A stretch of 64,000 nt of DNA from Aquirufa antheringensis (GTDB lineage: Bacteria > Bacteroidota > Bacteroidia > Cytophagales > Spirosomataceae). The stretch is taken from the NCBI RefSeq assembly GCF_004307425.1, contig NZ_SEWZ01000002.1, positions 66,935 to 130,934 of the forward strand, written 5' to 3'. Positions 25,304-35,500 of this stretch are shown here, piece by piece (position 1 is the first letter of the stretch; each line of letters begins with the position of its first letter). The position numbers were made by a program, and so were the translations under genes. The notes under the pieces were generated by a model that was given only the letters and a program-made list of their open reading frames with translations, did no database searches and was not told where the DNA came from.

Positions 25304-27619
25304 ATGCCCCATCCAATTACGATCGATAGCTTAAAGGAACAGCTAAAAAAAACCTTTGGATTTAGCCAATTTCGGGGTGAACAAGAAGCCATTATTCTAA
25401 ATACCGTTCAAGGAAAGAATAGTTTCGTTCTGATGCCTACTGGGGCAGGCAAATCGCTTTGCTATCAATTACCGGCGATTGTAATGGAGGGAACAGCGAT
25501 TGTCATCTCGCCTTTGATCGCATTGATGAAGAATCAGGTAGATCAAATGTTGGCTTTTGGCATCAATGCCCAATTCTTAAATTCCTCTTTAACCCGCGCG
25601 GAAATCAACCGGGTAAAGGCCGAAGTGATCTCTGGAGCCGTGAAATTATTGTACATCGCCCCGGAATCACTGAATAAACAAGAGAACCTGAACTTCTTAA
25701 AACAGGCTAAAATCTCCTTCGTCGCGATCGACGAGGCACACTGTATCTCTGAATGGGGGCACGATTTTAGACCGGAATACCGCAAGATTCGCACCATCAT
25801 CGAGACGATCGATGAAAAAATGCCCATCATTGCTTTAACAGCGACGGCTACGCCTAAGGTACAAATCGACATCCAAAAGACCTTAAATCTGGAAGATGCG
25901 ACCGTTTTTAAATCTTCTTTCAATCGCAAAAATCTCTACTACGAGATCCGCTCGAAGAAAGATATCGACAAGCAATTAATCCGTTTCATTAAGTCGCATA
26001 ACGGCAAAGCGGGGATTATTTATTGCCTTTCGAGAAAGCGCGTCGAGGAAATTGCGGAATTATTACACGTGAATAGCGTGAAGGCGCTTCCCTACCACGC
26101 TGGTTTAGAGCCGCAGGTACGCATGGCGAACCAAGAAGCTTTCTTGAATGAGGAAGTGGATGTGATGGTGGCGACGATTGCTTTTGGAATGGGAATCGAT
26201 AAACCAGATGTGCGTTTTGTCATTCACTATGACGCTCCTAAGTCATTAGAGGGTTATTACCAGGAAACAGGTCGCGCGGGTCGCGATGGCTTGGATGGAA
26301 CGTGTATCTTGTTCTATACCTACGATGACATCCTGAAATTAGATAAGTTTAATAAAGATAAGGCCGTAACAGAGAAAGAGAATGCGAAAATTCTCTTGTT
26401 TGAAATGGTGTACTATACGAATTTAGGCGTTTGTCGTCGTAAGCAATTGCTTCACTATTTTGGGGAGCATATGGCTGAAAACTGCGGTTTCTGCGACAAT
26501 TGTATGCATCCTACCCCTACGTTTAAGGCCGAAGAGGAAGTTAGCCTTGTGTTGAAAGCAGTGCAGCAAACTGGCGAACAATTCGACGCAGAGCATATCG
26601 CTGATTTCTTAGAGGGTAAATCGAATTCCTTTATTGCGAGCCACGAGCAGGAGAAATTATCGCTGTTTGGTGCAGGAAAAACGGTTTCTTGGATTGCTCC
26701 TGAGGTAGACGAAGAGGATGATGAGGACGAGGATGAAGACGGAGACGAGGATACGCCTAAAAAACCGAAGATGCGTAAAACGCCATCAAAGCCGGTGCCT
26801 ATCGAAGATGAAAAGTCCCCTTGGATCTCGTTCATTAAGCAGATGTCCATTTTTGGCCTGCTTGAAAAAGACATTGAGAATTACGGTGTTCTGCGTTTAA
26901 GTGAGGCTGGACAGGCTTTCTTGAAGGAATCCTTCCCGATTACGTTCTACAAAGACCACGATTATGAAAAAGAAGCGGAACCCGCTGAAAATGAGGATGA
27001 AGGAGCTGCTTTAGGGGCCAAAGCCTATGATGACGCCCTCTTTGACCTACTTAAAACACTCCGCAAGAAGATCGCGAAGGAGAAAAATTTGCCACCGTAT
27101 GTGATTTTCCAAGATCCTTCTTTGGAAGAAATGGCGACCACTTATCCGACTACACAGGATGAAATGGCCCAAATCAACGGAGTGGGAATGGGTAAAGTCG
27201 TGAAATTTGGCAAGCCATTCCTGGATGTGATCAATCGCTACGTGGAAGAAAACGAGATCGAGACGGCGAAAGAGGTAGTCGTGAAATCGACGGTCAACAA
27301 GTCAAAAATCAAGATTTACATCATCCAACAGGTCGATCGCAAAATCGATTTAGACCTGATTGCCGAGCAAAAAGAGGTGAGCATGGCAGAATTGATCGAA
27401 GAGATTGAGACCATCTGCTTCTCAGGTACGAAACTAAACCTGGATTATTACATCAATCAGGTGATGGAACTAGACAAACAAGAGGAAATCTACGAATACT
27501 TCATGTCTGCGGACACGGATGACATCGCAGAGGCCTTGGATACGTGTGATATCGAAGATGTGACGGAGGAAGAACTTCGTTTAATGCGCATTAAATTTTT
27601 AAGTGAATTAGCCAATTAA
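25304..27619 (+). CDS. recQ: ATP-dependent DNA helicase RecQ
   Basis: This 3'-5' helicase acts in recombination and repair. The 771-residue product has a DEAD-type core with Walker A MPTGAGKS (near residue 45-52), DEAH (near 145) and the second RecA domain ending in QETGRAGRDG (motif VI). The RQC zinc site CRRKQLL...CGFCDNC and winged helix follow. An HRDC domain (about 585-660, LFDLLKTLRKKIAKE) and a C-terminal helix-turn-helix-like tail complete it. A strongly acidic linker (about residues 468-490, run of Asp/Glu) followed by a basic patch is inserted before the last part of the winged-helix region. purD starts seven bases after its stop. Confidence 0.96.
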   Translation: MPHPITIDSLKEQLKKTFGFSQFRGEQEAIILNTVQGKNSFVLMPTGAGKSLCYQLPAIVMEGTAIVISPLIALMKNQVDQMLAFGINAQFLNSSLTRAEINRVKAEVISGAVKLLYIAPESLNKQENLNFLKQAKISFVAIDEAHCISEWGHDFRPEYRKIRTIIETIDEKMPIIALTATATPKVQIDIQKTLNLEDATVFKSSFNRKNLYYEIRSKKDIDKQLIRFIKSHNGKAGIIYCLSRKRVEEIAELLHVNSVKALPYHAGLEPQVRMANQEAFLNEEVDVMVATIAFGMGIDKPDVRFVIHYDAPKSLEGYYQETGRAGRDGLDGTCILFYTYDDILKLDKFNKDKAVTEKENAKILLFEMVYYTNLGVCRRKQLLHYFGEHMAENCGFCDNCMHPTPTFKAEEEVSLVLKAVQQTGEQFDAEHIADFLEGKSNSFIASHEQEKLSLFGAGKTVSWIAPEVDEEDDEDEDEDGDEDTPKKPKMRKTPSKPVPIEDEKSPWISFIKQMSIFGLLEKDIENYGVLRLSEAGQAFLKESFPITFYKDHDYEKEAEPAENEDEGAALGAKAYDDALFDLLKTLRKKIAKEKNLPPYVIFQDPSLEEMATTYPTTQDEMAQINGVGMGKVVKFGKPFLDVINRYVEENEIETAKEVVVKSTVNKSKIKIYIIQQVDRKIDLDLIAEQKEVSMAELIEEIETICFSGTKLNLDYYINQVMELDKQEEIYEYFMSADTDDIAEALDTCDIEDVTEEELRLMRIKFLSELAN

Positions 27620-27626
27620 TAAGTAT

Positions 27627-28913
27627 ATGAACGTTTTAATATTAGGTGCTGGAGGCCGTGAACACGCATTTTCTTGGAAGATTAGCCAAAGCCCTATCCT
27701 AGGTAATTTATACATTGCACCGGGTAATCCGGGAACCGCACAATGCGGCACTAATTTAGCCATCGGCGTAACCGATTTTGAAGGGATCGCTACAGCAATC
27801 CGCACACATGATATCGGTTTAGTGGTCGTGGGCCCAGAAGAGCCTTTAGTAAAAGGGGTGCGTGATTTCATCGAATCACAAGCTGACCTGCAACACGTAG
27901 GAATCGTGGGACCAGGCGCAGAAGGTGCCCAAATCGAAGGAAGCAAAGACTTCTCAAAGAACTTTATGCACAAATACGGCATCCCAACAGCCGCATCGCA
28001 AACTTTCACGAAGGACACGATCGCTGATGGATTAGCCTATTTACAGCAACAATCTTTACCGATTGTATTAAAAGCGGACGGCTTAGCGGCTGGAAAAGGG
28101 GTGATTATTGCCCTGACTTTAGAGGAAGCTGAGACGGCCTTGAACGAAATGCTATTGGATGCAAAGTTTGGTGATGCCAGTTCTAAAGTGGTGATCGAAC
28201 AATTCTTACGCGGAATCGAATTATCCGTTTTCGTGTTAACAGATGGAGAAAACTATGTGGTTTTACCGGAGGCGAAAGACTACAAGCGCATCGGAGAAAA
28301 CGACGAAGGCTTGAACACGGGTGGTATGGGCGCCGTTTCACCCGTTCCCTTTGCGAATGAAAAATTCATGGAATTAGTGAAGCAAAAGGTCATCGAACCG
28401 ACAGTAAAAGGCTTGAAAGCAGAAAATATAGACTATAAAGGTTTCATCTTCATTGGTTTAATGAACCACGAAGGCGAGCCCTATGTCATCGAGTACAATG
28501 CACGAATGGGAGATCCGGAAACGGAGGTGGTTTTACCTAGAATCGAATCAGATTTCCTATCTTTGCTAATTGCAGCCTCCAATGGCACGCTGAGCGAACA
28601 AACGATTTCCATTTTGGACCAATACGCCGTAACAACGATGTTAGTGGCGGGCGGATATCCAGAGGAATACCGCAAAGGCGATGTGTTAACAGGGGTTGAA
28701 AAAGTGGAAGACGCCATCGTTTTCCACGCAGGTACGACGTCAAAAGACGGCGATATTATCACCAGTGGTGGCCGTGTTATGGCGCTGACTGGAACTTCGA
28801 ATACCTTGGAAAGAGCGATCCAGAAATCACAAAAGGCCGCTCAAACCATCCAATTCGAAGGTAAAAACTTTAGAAGAGACATCGGATTAGATGTATTAAG
28901 ATATGGCATGTAA
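27627..28913 (+). CDS. purD: Phosphoribosylamine-glycine ligase
   Basis: This ATP-grasp enzyme joins phosphoribosylamine and glycine in purine synthesis. The 428-residue product begins MNVLILGAGGREHAFSWK, the family N-terminus, and contains VGPEEPLVKG near residue 73. It also has the ATP-grasp loop KADGLAAGKGV near residue 151 and NARMGDPETEVVLPR near residue 290. It lies between recQ and ricT, overlapping ricT by 11 bp, which suggests coupled translation. Confidence 0.97.
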   Translation: MNVLILGAGGREHAFSWKISQSPILGNLYIAPGNPGTAQCGTNLAIGVTDFEGIATAIRTHDIGLVVVGPEEPLVKGVRDFIESQADLQHVGIVGPGAEGAQIEGSKDFSKNFMHKYGIPTAASQTFTKDTIADGLAYLQQQSLPIVLKADGLAAGKGVIIALTLEEAETALNEMLLDAKFGDASSKVVIEQFLRGIELSVFVLTDGENYVVLPEAKDYKRIGENDEGLNTGGMGAVSPVPFANEKFMELVKQKVIEPTVKGLKAENIDYKGFIFIGLMNHEGEPYVIEYNARMGDPETEVVLPRIESDFLSLLIAASNGTLSEQTISILDQYAVTTMLVAGGYPEEYRKGDVLTGVEKVEDAIVFHAGTTSKDGDIITSGGRVMALTGTSNTLERAIQKSQKAAQTIQFEGKNFRRDIGLDVLRYGM

Positions 28914-30432
28914 ATCGTGTTCCAGTGGGTCATGTGGCTCTACCAGCGCAAGCGGAGAGGTAAAAGGCTGTCAAAGTAATGGCGGTTGTGGCTCAGGTGG
29001 TTGCAATAAAATGAACGTTTTTGACTGGTTGTCAGACTTAGACGTCCCTTCTTTTCAGCGCTTTCACATCGTGGAGGTGAAATTCAAAGGAGGCAGAAAA
29101 GAGTATTTCCGGAATGTAGATCAACTAGAACTGCATACAGGTGACGCTGTCATGGTCGATTCCAGCAGCGGAACTCAATTAGGAACGGTTTCCTTACAGG
29201 GCGAGCTCGTTCGTCTTCAATTGTTGAAGAAGAATATCAAAGACGACGATAAGGTCAAAAATATCTTCCGTTTAGCCACAGAAAAGGACATCGAGAAGCA
29301 CGAGCAAGCAATGGCTCGTGATTTACCTACGATGTACCGTGGTCGTCAAATCATCAGCGACCTAAAGCTAAACATGAAACTTTCGGATGTGGAATTCCAA
29401 TCCGATGGGGCCAAAGCGATCTTCTACTATTCGTCTGAAGACCGCGTCGATTTCCGTGAATTAATCAAGCTTCTAGCGACAGAATTCAAGATTCGCGTCG
29501 AAATGAAGCAGATTTCTCTTCGTCAAGAAGCGGGTAGATTAGGCGGAATCGGGGTTTGTGGTCGCGAATTATGCTGCTCTACCTGGTTATCTGATTTCAA
29601 GAACGTAACTACTTCAGCGGCTAGATACCAAAATCTATCATTGAATCCAGTCAAATTAAGTGGCCAATGTGGACGTTTGAAATGCTGCTTGAATTACGAA
29701 CTAGAGACCTATATGGATGCCTTAAAGAGCATCCCTACCATTGAAGGCCGCTTAAAAACAAAACGAGGAGAGGCCATCTTGCAAAAGACGGACATTTTCA
29801 AGCGCATGATGTGGTTCGGGATTGTGGGCGAAGAGGCTATCTGGATTCCGGTGAGCTGTGATCGCGTGGCAGAAATTGTTGATTTAAATAAGAAAGGGAT
29901 TATTCCTGAGTCGTTTGAGGATCTGAATCCAGATGCTCCAGCGGTAGAAAAACCTACGGTATCTGAGCTAAACTCTGATTTAGAGCGGATGGACAAGAAA
30001 TACGGTGGGGTAAAATCCGGCAATCGCAACAACCGAAACAATCGAGGAAATCGCGATGGAGGAAATCGTGGACCACGCCCTGAAGGGCAAGATCGCGGAC
30101 CTCGTCCTGATCGTGGACCTCGTCCAGAGGGACAGAATCGTGGACCAAGACCGGAAGGGGAAAATCGCCCACCTAGACCACCTCGTCCGGAAGGTGAAAA
30201 CCGTGGACCTCGTCCAGAGGGACAAAACCGAGGGCCACGTCCGGAACGTGGACCAAGACCGGAAGGCGAAAATCGCCCGCCAAGACCACCTCGTCCGGAA
30301 GGACAAGTACGTCCGGAGGGAGTAACTCCAGCAGCGGATGGCGGAACAGCCACGCCTAAACCATTCAAGAAGAAAAAGAAGTTTAAACCAAGACCTCCAA
30401 GAGATGGTGCAGCGCCTACCCCTGAAGCTTAG
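28903..30432 (+). CDS. ricT: PSP1/RicT-family protein with Cys-rich head and Pro/Arg/Gly repeat tail
   Basis: The PSP1 domain family includes RicT (YaaT), which in Bacillus binds iron-sulfur clusters with partners and steers mRNA processing. The 509-residue product has a Gly/Ser/Cys-rich head (residues 1-36, with six Cys). The PSP1 core covers about 50-310, with the Cys motifs CGRELCCSTW and CGRLKCCLNYE. From about residue 365 it becomes a low-complexity tail of repeated GPRPEGQNR and RPPRPEGENR units ending in a Lys-rich stretch. It overlaps purD by 11 bp and gldH by 29 bp. RNA binding by the tail is inference. Confidence 0.88.
   Translation: MACKSCSSGSCGSTSASGEVKGCQSNGGCGSGGCNKMNVFDWLSDLDVPSFQRFHIVEVKFKGGRKEYFRNVDQLELHTGDAVMVDSSSGTQLGTVSLQGELVRLQLLKKNIKDDDKVKNIFRLATEKDIEKHEQAMARDLPTMYRGRQIISDLKLNMKLSDVEFQSDGAKAIFYYSSEDRVDFRELIKLLATEFKIRVEMKQISLRQEAGRLGGIGVCGRELCCSTWLSDFKNVTTSAARYQNLSLNPVKLSGQCGRLKCCLNYELETYMDALKSIPTIEGRLKTKRGEAILQKTDIFKRMMWFGIVGEEAIWIPVSCDRVAEIVDLNKKGIIPESFEDLNPDAPAVEKPTVSELNSDLERMDKKYGGVKSGNRNNRNNRGNRDGGNRGPRPEGQDRGPRPDRGPRPEGQNRGPRPEGENRPPRPPRPEGENRGPRPEGQNRGPRPERGPRPEGENRPPRPPRPEGQVRPEGVTPAADGGTATPKPFKKKKKFKPRPPRDGAAPTPEA
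30055..30325. repeat. Degenerate tandem repeats encoding the RicT Pro/Arg/Gly tail
   Basis: Short units such as GGACCACGTCCGGAA and CGTCCAGAGGGACA recur with small changes, encoding repeated GPRPEG and RPPRPEGENR. Larger blocks of about 50 residues appear to be duplicated within it. It is coding repeat DNA, not a CRISPR array. Confidence 0.75.
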
Positions 30433-30910
30433 CCTCGGGATAATCGCCCTCTGCACCCTGATGGTGACGGCTTGTGGTGATCCGAAAATTGCCTTAGATG
30501 AGACGGCTAAATTTGAAGCAGTGGGATGGATTCAAAAGCAACCCATCCGCTTTGAGGTAGAGGTTCCGGACTCCACAATGAGCTATGCTGTCTATGTAGT
30601 GGTACGACAAAATAATGCCTACCCCTTCTATAACCTCTATTTTAGCCCGAGTGTAGTAGATGCAAAAGGAAAAACCCTTCAAAAAGGTTTAGCCGAAGCC
30701 ATCTTATATGACCCTACAACGGGGAAGCCGAAAGGCGCCGGTTTTGGCGATATTTACGAGAAAAAATTCCTCGTGTATCCAGCTTTATCGTTTCCTAAGC
30801 AGGGTAAATACCAAATTCAATTAGAACAAGCTATGCGCGTGGACACCCTAGCAGGAATGGTTTCAATCGGACTCGTGTTAGAAAAAGGAACTCATGGCAA
30901 AAATAGATGA
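30404..30910 (+). CDS. gldH: Gliding motility lipoprotein GldH
   Basis: This envelope lipoprotein is required for gliding in Flavobacterium. With the ATG at 30404 the product is 168 residues, starting with a lipoprotein signal whose lipobox is VTAC (Cys24). The body matches GldH in pattern: a beta-rich domain with YAVYVVVRQNNAYPFYNLYF, then DPTTGKPKGAGFGD and a terminal strand pair. A longer frame from 30338 lies inside ricT and would bury the signal peptide. It overlaps ricT by 29 bp and the Lrp-type gene by 17 bp. Whether this organism glides is unknown; the gene is also kept in non-gliders. Confidence 0.85.
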   Translation: MVQRLPLKLSLGIIALCTLMVTACGDPKIALDETAKFEAVGWIQKQPIRFEVEVPDSTMSYAVYVVVRQNNAYPFYNLYFSPSVVDAKGKTLQKGLAEAILYDPTTGKPKGAGFGDIYEKKFLVYPALSFPKQGKYQIQLEQAMRVDTLAGMVSIGLVLEKGTHGKNR

Positions 30911-31376
30911 CATCGATAAAAAGATCCTCGCATTTTTGCACGAGGACGCCTTTCTTTCGAACAAAGAAATGGCCACACGCCTAGGGATGAGTGCGACGCC
31001 TATCCACGAACGCATCAAGCGCATGGAAAAAGAGGGCGTCATCACGGGCTATCGAGCGATGATTAATCCAGCAAAACTAGGTAAAACCTTAACCGTTTTC
31101 TGTGACATCTCTCTGAAAGAACATGCGGCAGACTACTTGAAGCAATTCGAACAGGACGTGATGCAGTTAGTGGAGGTACAAGAATGCTATTGTGTGTCTG
31201 GACACAGCGATTTTCTTTTGAAAATTGTGGTGGCAGATATGGATGAATACCGCGAATTTATTTTGCATAAACTCGCCAGCATTAAAAACATTGGCAATGC
31301 GCAAAGCCATTTCGTGATGAACGAAGTAGAGAATGAGCACTTTATGCCCTGGATTTCGAATTCTTTAAAAATATAA
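30894..31376 (+). CDS. Lrp/AsnC-family transcriptional regulator
   Basis: This 160-residue DNA-binding regulator has an N-terminal winged helix-turn-helix (about residues 5-60, DIDKKILAFLHEDAFLSNKE then MSATPIHERIKRME). The RAM/AsnC ligand-binding domain follows (about 70-150, with GHSDFLLKIVVADMDEYREF). The length is normal. It overlaps gldH by 17 bp, so it belongs to the purD-ricT-gldH transcript, but it may also control the efflux genes that begin 63 bp downstream. The effector is not evident, although family members often sense amino acids. Confidence 0.93.
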   Translation: MAKIDDIDKKILAFLHEDAFLSNKEMATRLGMSATPIHERIKRMEKEGVITGYRAMINPAKLGKTLTVFCDISLKEHAADYLKQFEQDVMQLVEVQECYCVSGHSDFLLKIVVADMDEYREFILHKLASIKNIGNAQSHFVMNEVENEHFMPWISNSLKI

Positions 31377-31439
31377 GCCTATAAGTTAGGGTAAGCCTTT
31401 CCTCGGATTTGATTACCTTAGTATGAAAACCTAGTATCT

Positions 31440-32531
31440 ATGAATAAAATTACAAAAACGCTTCTGTCGATTTTAACCATCGCCTTCATTGTAGGCTTGG
31501 CTTTTTATCCCAAAATCAAAAAGACTTTTTTCTCCGCTGAAACCAAAGAGAAAGGCAAAGAAAAAAGCGGCCCAGGTGGAAAGGGAGGCAAAACGGCAGT
31601 CATTGTGACTGTGGTGAAATCGACGCGTTTGGATGATATGATCAGTTCGACAGGTTCTATTTTGCCTAATGAAGAAGTTGAAATTCGTTCTGAAATTGCG
31701 GGGCGTATCATTTTACTCAACATCAAAGAAGGGGATGTGGTGGCCAAAGGCACCGTTTTACTACGCATTAACGACGATGATTTACAAGCGCGTCTTCGCA
31801 AACTAGGATTCAATAAGAAATTAGCGGAGGATAATGAGGCTCGCCAGAAAGTTTTACTTCAAAAAGAAGCCATCTCACAACGGGAATATGATATTGCGGT
31901 GAACTCGGTCAATACGATTTCGGCGGATATCGAAGACTTAAAAGCGCAGATCTTAAAAACCACTTTGCGCGCGCCGTTTGCTGGAAAAATCGGTTTCCGT
32001 TACGTAAGTATGGGAAGTTATATTTCTCCATCTACGCAAATAGCGACTTTAACAAACACGAACCCCGCTAAAATCGAATTCTCGATCCCTGCAAAATATG
32101 CCACGCAAGTGAAAAATGGTGGCACCATCGAGTTTGTGACAGAGAATGAAGAGAAAAACTTCATCGGTCGTGTCTATGCCATTGACCCTAAAATCGATCC
32201 GCAAACAAGAACCTTGCAGATCCGTGCACAAGCACCTAATCCAGGAAATCAATTAGTTCCTGGTGCCTTCGCGAAGGTAAATTTAATCCTGAAGTCAAAA
32301 GGGTCGGCGATTATGATCCCTACAGAATCGGTGATTCCTGAAGCAAAAGGGAACAAAGTATATGTGGTTAAAAATGGCAAATCTGTGTCTACGAAAGTGA
32401 CTTTAGGTACACGAAGTGACAAAACAGTGGAGATCTTAGACGGCCTAGCGATAGGTGACACTTTGATTACGAACGGGATCATTCAGGTGAAACCAGATGG
32501 CGATGTAGAAATTAAAGAAGTCGTAAAATAA
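31440..32531 (+). CDS. RND efflux periplasmic adaptor (membrane fusion protein)
   Basis: The adaptor links an inner-membrane RND pump to an outer-membrane channel. The 363-residue product has one N-terminal membrane span (about residues 7-24) without a lipobox, then the barrel-sandwich lipoyl half motif (SEIAGRIILLNIKEGDVV). A helical hairpin (about 115-165), the second lipoyl half (TTLRAPFAGKIGFRYVSMGSYISP) and beta-barrel and membrane-proximal domains complete it. The RND gene follows seven bases after. No TolC-type gene is adjacent, so the outer-membrane partner must be encoded elsewhere. Confidence 0.92.
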   Translation: MNKITKTLLSILTIAFIVGLAFYPKIKKTFFSAETKEKGKEKSGPGGKGGKTAVIVTVVKSTRLDDMISSTGSILPNEEVEIRSEIAGRIILLNIKEGDVVAKGTVLLRINDDDLQARLRKLGFNKKLAEDNEARQKVLLQKEAISQREYDIAVNSVNTISADIEDLKAQILKTTLRAPFAGKIGFRYVSMGSYISPSTQIATLTNTNPAKIEFSIPAKYATQVKNGGTIEFVTENEEKNFIGRVYAIDPKIDPQTRTLQIRAQAPNPGNQLVPGAFAKVNLILKSKGSAIMIPTESVIPEAKGNKVYVVKNGKSVSTKVTLGTRSDKTVEILDGLAIGDTLITNGIIQVKPDGDVEIKEVVK

Positions 32532-32538
32532 GCTAACA

Positions 32539-35500
32539 ATGGCATCTTTCTCAGAGATTAGTATTAAAAGACCGGTACTTTCAATCGTAATGTCCATTAC
32601 GATTATCGTATTTGGAATCATCGGATACACCTATTTAGGAGTCCGGGAATACCCATCGGTGGATCCGCCGGTGGTCAACGTGCAAACTTCCTATACCGGG
32701 GCGAATGCGGACATCATCGAATCCCAGATTACGGAACCTTTAGAGGAGTCGATTAATGGTATCGCCGGTATTCGTACGCTATCTAGTTCGAGTCGCGATG
32801 GCCGTTCGAGTATTACGGTGGAATTTGATCTTTCGGTCAATATCGAAGATGCAGCGAACGATGTGCGTGATCGCGTGTCGCGTGCGATGGGGCAATTGCC
32901 GAAAGACGTGGATCCGCCCATCGTAGCGAAAGCTGATGCGGATGCAAGTCCGATTTACAACATCAACGTTTTCTCGGCTACTCGAAATTTATTATCCTTA
33001 AACGAATTAGCCACACGTAATATCAAGGAAAAATTCCAAACGATTCCAGGCGTTAGTTCCGTCCAATTGTGGGGAGAGCAGAAATATGCGATGCGATTGC
33101 ACATTGATCCGGAACGCTTAGCGTCTTTCCGTTTGACGGCGCCTGATATCGTGAATGCCTTAGCCAAACAAAATATCGAATTACCCTCCGGAAGTATCGA
33201 AGGAACGAATACGGAATTAACCGTGAGAACGCAAGGTCGCATGACCACAGAGGACGATTTCAATAATTTGATTATCAAAGAAGAGGGTGATCGTTCGGTA
33301 AAATTCTCTGATGTAGGTAGAGCAGAACTATCGCCAGAAAACAACAAAACATTCTTTAAGCGGGATTTGAAGCCGATGATTTCCATTGCGGTGATTCCAC
33401 AACCCGGTTCGAACCAAATCCAAATCGTAGATGCCATCCACAAGAAAGTGGAGCAAATTCGCTTGACTCTGCCAGCGGATGTGGAGATGAAGGAAGGTTT
33501 TGACAACACGAAATATGTGCGTAAATCGATTGAAGAGGTGGAGGAAACCATCTTCACCGCGATTTTATTGGTAACGATTATCATCTTCTTGTTCTTGCGG
33601 GATTGGAGATCGACGATCATTCCATTAACGGCCATTCCGGTCAGCTTGATTGGGGTGTTCTTCTTTATGTATTTAGCGGGATTCTCTATCAATGTGTTGA
33701 CGTTATTAGGTATTGTGCTTTCCATCGGACTTGTGGTGGATGATGCGATTGTGGTTTTAGAGAATATTTACACCAAAATCGAAGAGGGACTCAGCCCGTG
33801 GGAAGCCGCCGTAGAAGGATCAAAAGAGATCTATTTTGCCGTCATTTCGACGACCGTTACACTCGCAGCCGTATTCTTACCGGTGATTTTCTTGCAAGGA
33901 ATTACGGGACGTTTATTCCGGGAGTTCGGAATTGTGGTGGCAGGATCCGTGATTATTTCGGCCTTCGTTTCGTTGACGTTGACACCTATGTTGAGTTCGC
34001 GTTTATTGAAAGGAAGTCATACAAAACCTTGGTTCTACACCGTTACGGAGCCCTTCTTTGTTGCTTTAACGAAAGGATATGAAGACTCATTAGCGGCCTT
34101 TATTAAGATTCGTTGGATGGCTTGGGTGATCATGTTCTCCTTATTTGGCATTATTTACGCCCTGTTTAAATTCGAAGCTATTCCCTCTGAATTAGCTCCT
34201 TTAGAGGATAGAGGGGGATTGCGTGTCAGTGCAACGGCCCCAGAAGGCGCGACTTTTGAGTATATGTTGAACTACACCGATGAAATGGCGAAGTTCTTGA
34301 TGACGGACATTCCGGCGCACGAACGTTATGCTGTTTACTCGATTACATCCCCTCCTTTTGGGAATGGTGGTTCAAATACGGGAACTATGCGCGTTATTTT
34401 AGCGGATCCAGAAGGACGTAGAACGCAGCAACAAATTGCGGATGCCATTCAACCTAAAATCAAGAAATTCACTGGTGCCCGGGCGACCTTGATCCAAGAA
34501 CCGACCTTGTCTACGGGACAACGCGGTGGAGGTGGTTTGCCGGTAGCCTTCGTGATTCAAGCTTCTACTTTCGAGAGTTTGAAGAAGAATATTCCGTTGT
34601 TTATGGCCAAAGTGAGGGAGAGTTCGAAGTTCGAAATGGCAGACGTGAACTTGAAGTTTACAAAACCTGAATTGCGTTTAGAAATCAACCGCGATAAAGC
34701 TCAAAACCTAGGCGTTTCCATACAAGATGTGGCAACTACCTTGCAATTAGGGCTTTCGGGCAGACGTTTTGGCTACTTCGTCATGGACGGAAAGCAATAC
34801 CAAATCATCGGCCAGATCGACCGTCCGATGCGGAATGACGTTTCTGATTTGAAGTCCCTGTACGTAAAAAACAACCGGGGGGATTTGATTCAATTGGATA
34901 ACTTGGTGAAGATTACAGAGCAGAGTACGCCTCCCCAACTCTTCCGTTATAACCGCTACGTAGCGGCTACGGTAACGGCGCAGATGGCGAAAGGGGTGAC
35001 TTTAGGAGAGGCATTGAACGAAATGGATAAATTAGCGAAAGAGACCTTCGACGTTTCCTTCTCTACCGCTTACGATGGCCAAAGTAAGGAATTCAAAGAG
35101 TCCAGCTCTTCCCTACTCTTCGCCTTCGCTCTGGCGATTTTATTGATCTATTTGATCCTTTCAGCTCAATTTGAAAGCTTCGTCGATCCATTTATCATCT
35201 TGTTCACAGTGCCCCTAGCGGTAGCTGGAGCGTTATTAACCCTTTGGGATTTCAGCCAAACGTTGAATATCTTCTCCCAAATCGGTATCATCGTCCTCAT
35301 AGGCCTCGTGACGAAAAACGGTATCTTAATCGTGGAGTTTGCGAATCAGCGCAAGGAAAGCGGTTTGGAAAAAACACAGGCGGTACAAGAGGCCGCAGTT
35401 GCTCGTTTCCGTCCTATCATTATGACTTCGCTTTGTACGATTTTAGGTATTTTACCGATCGCCTTGGCCTTAGGTTCGGGATCTCAAAGTAGGGTTTCAA

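Noticed and set aside
30055-30325. Possible CRISPR-like array of regular short repeats
   Set aside because: The repeats are degenerate, in frame, and lack unique spacers of constant length; no cas genes are near.
29709-30456. Antisense frames of 219 and 158 codons opposite the RicT tail
   Set aside because: They mirror the repeated Pro/Arg codons and give Gly/Pro/Arg or Trp/Ser/Arg runs without any domain.
32955-33725. A 256-codon antisense frame inside the RND pump gene
   Set aside because: The pump is full length with all family motifs; the antisense frame has no recognisable pattern or promoter.
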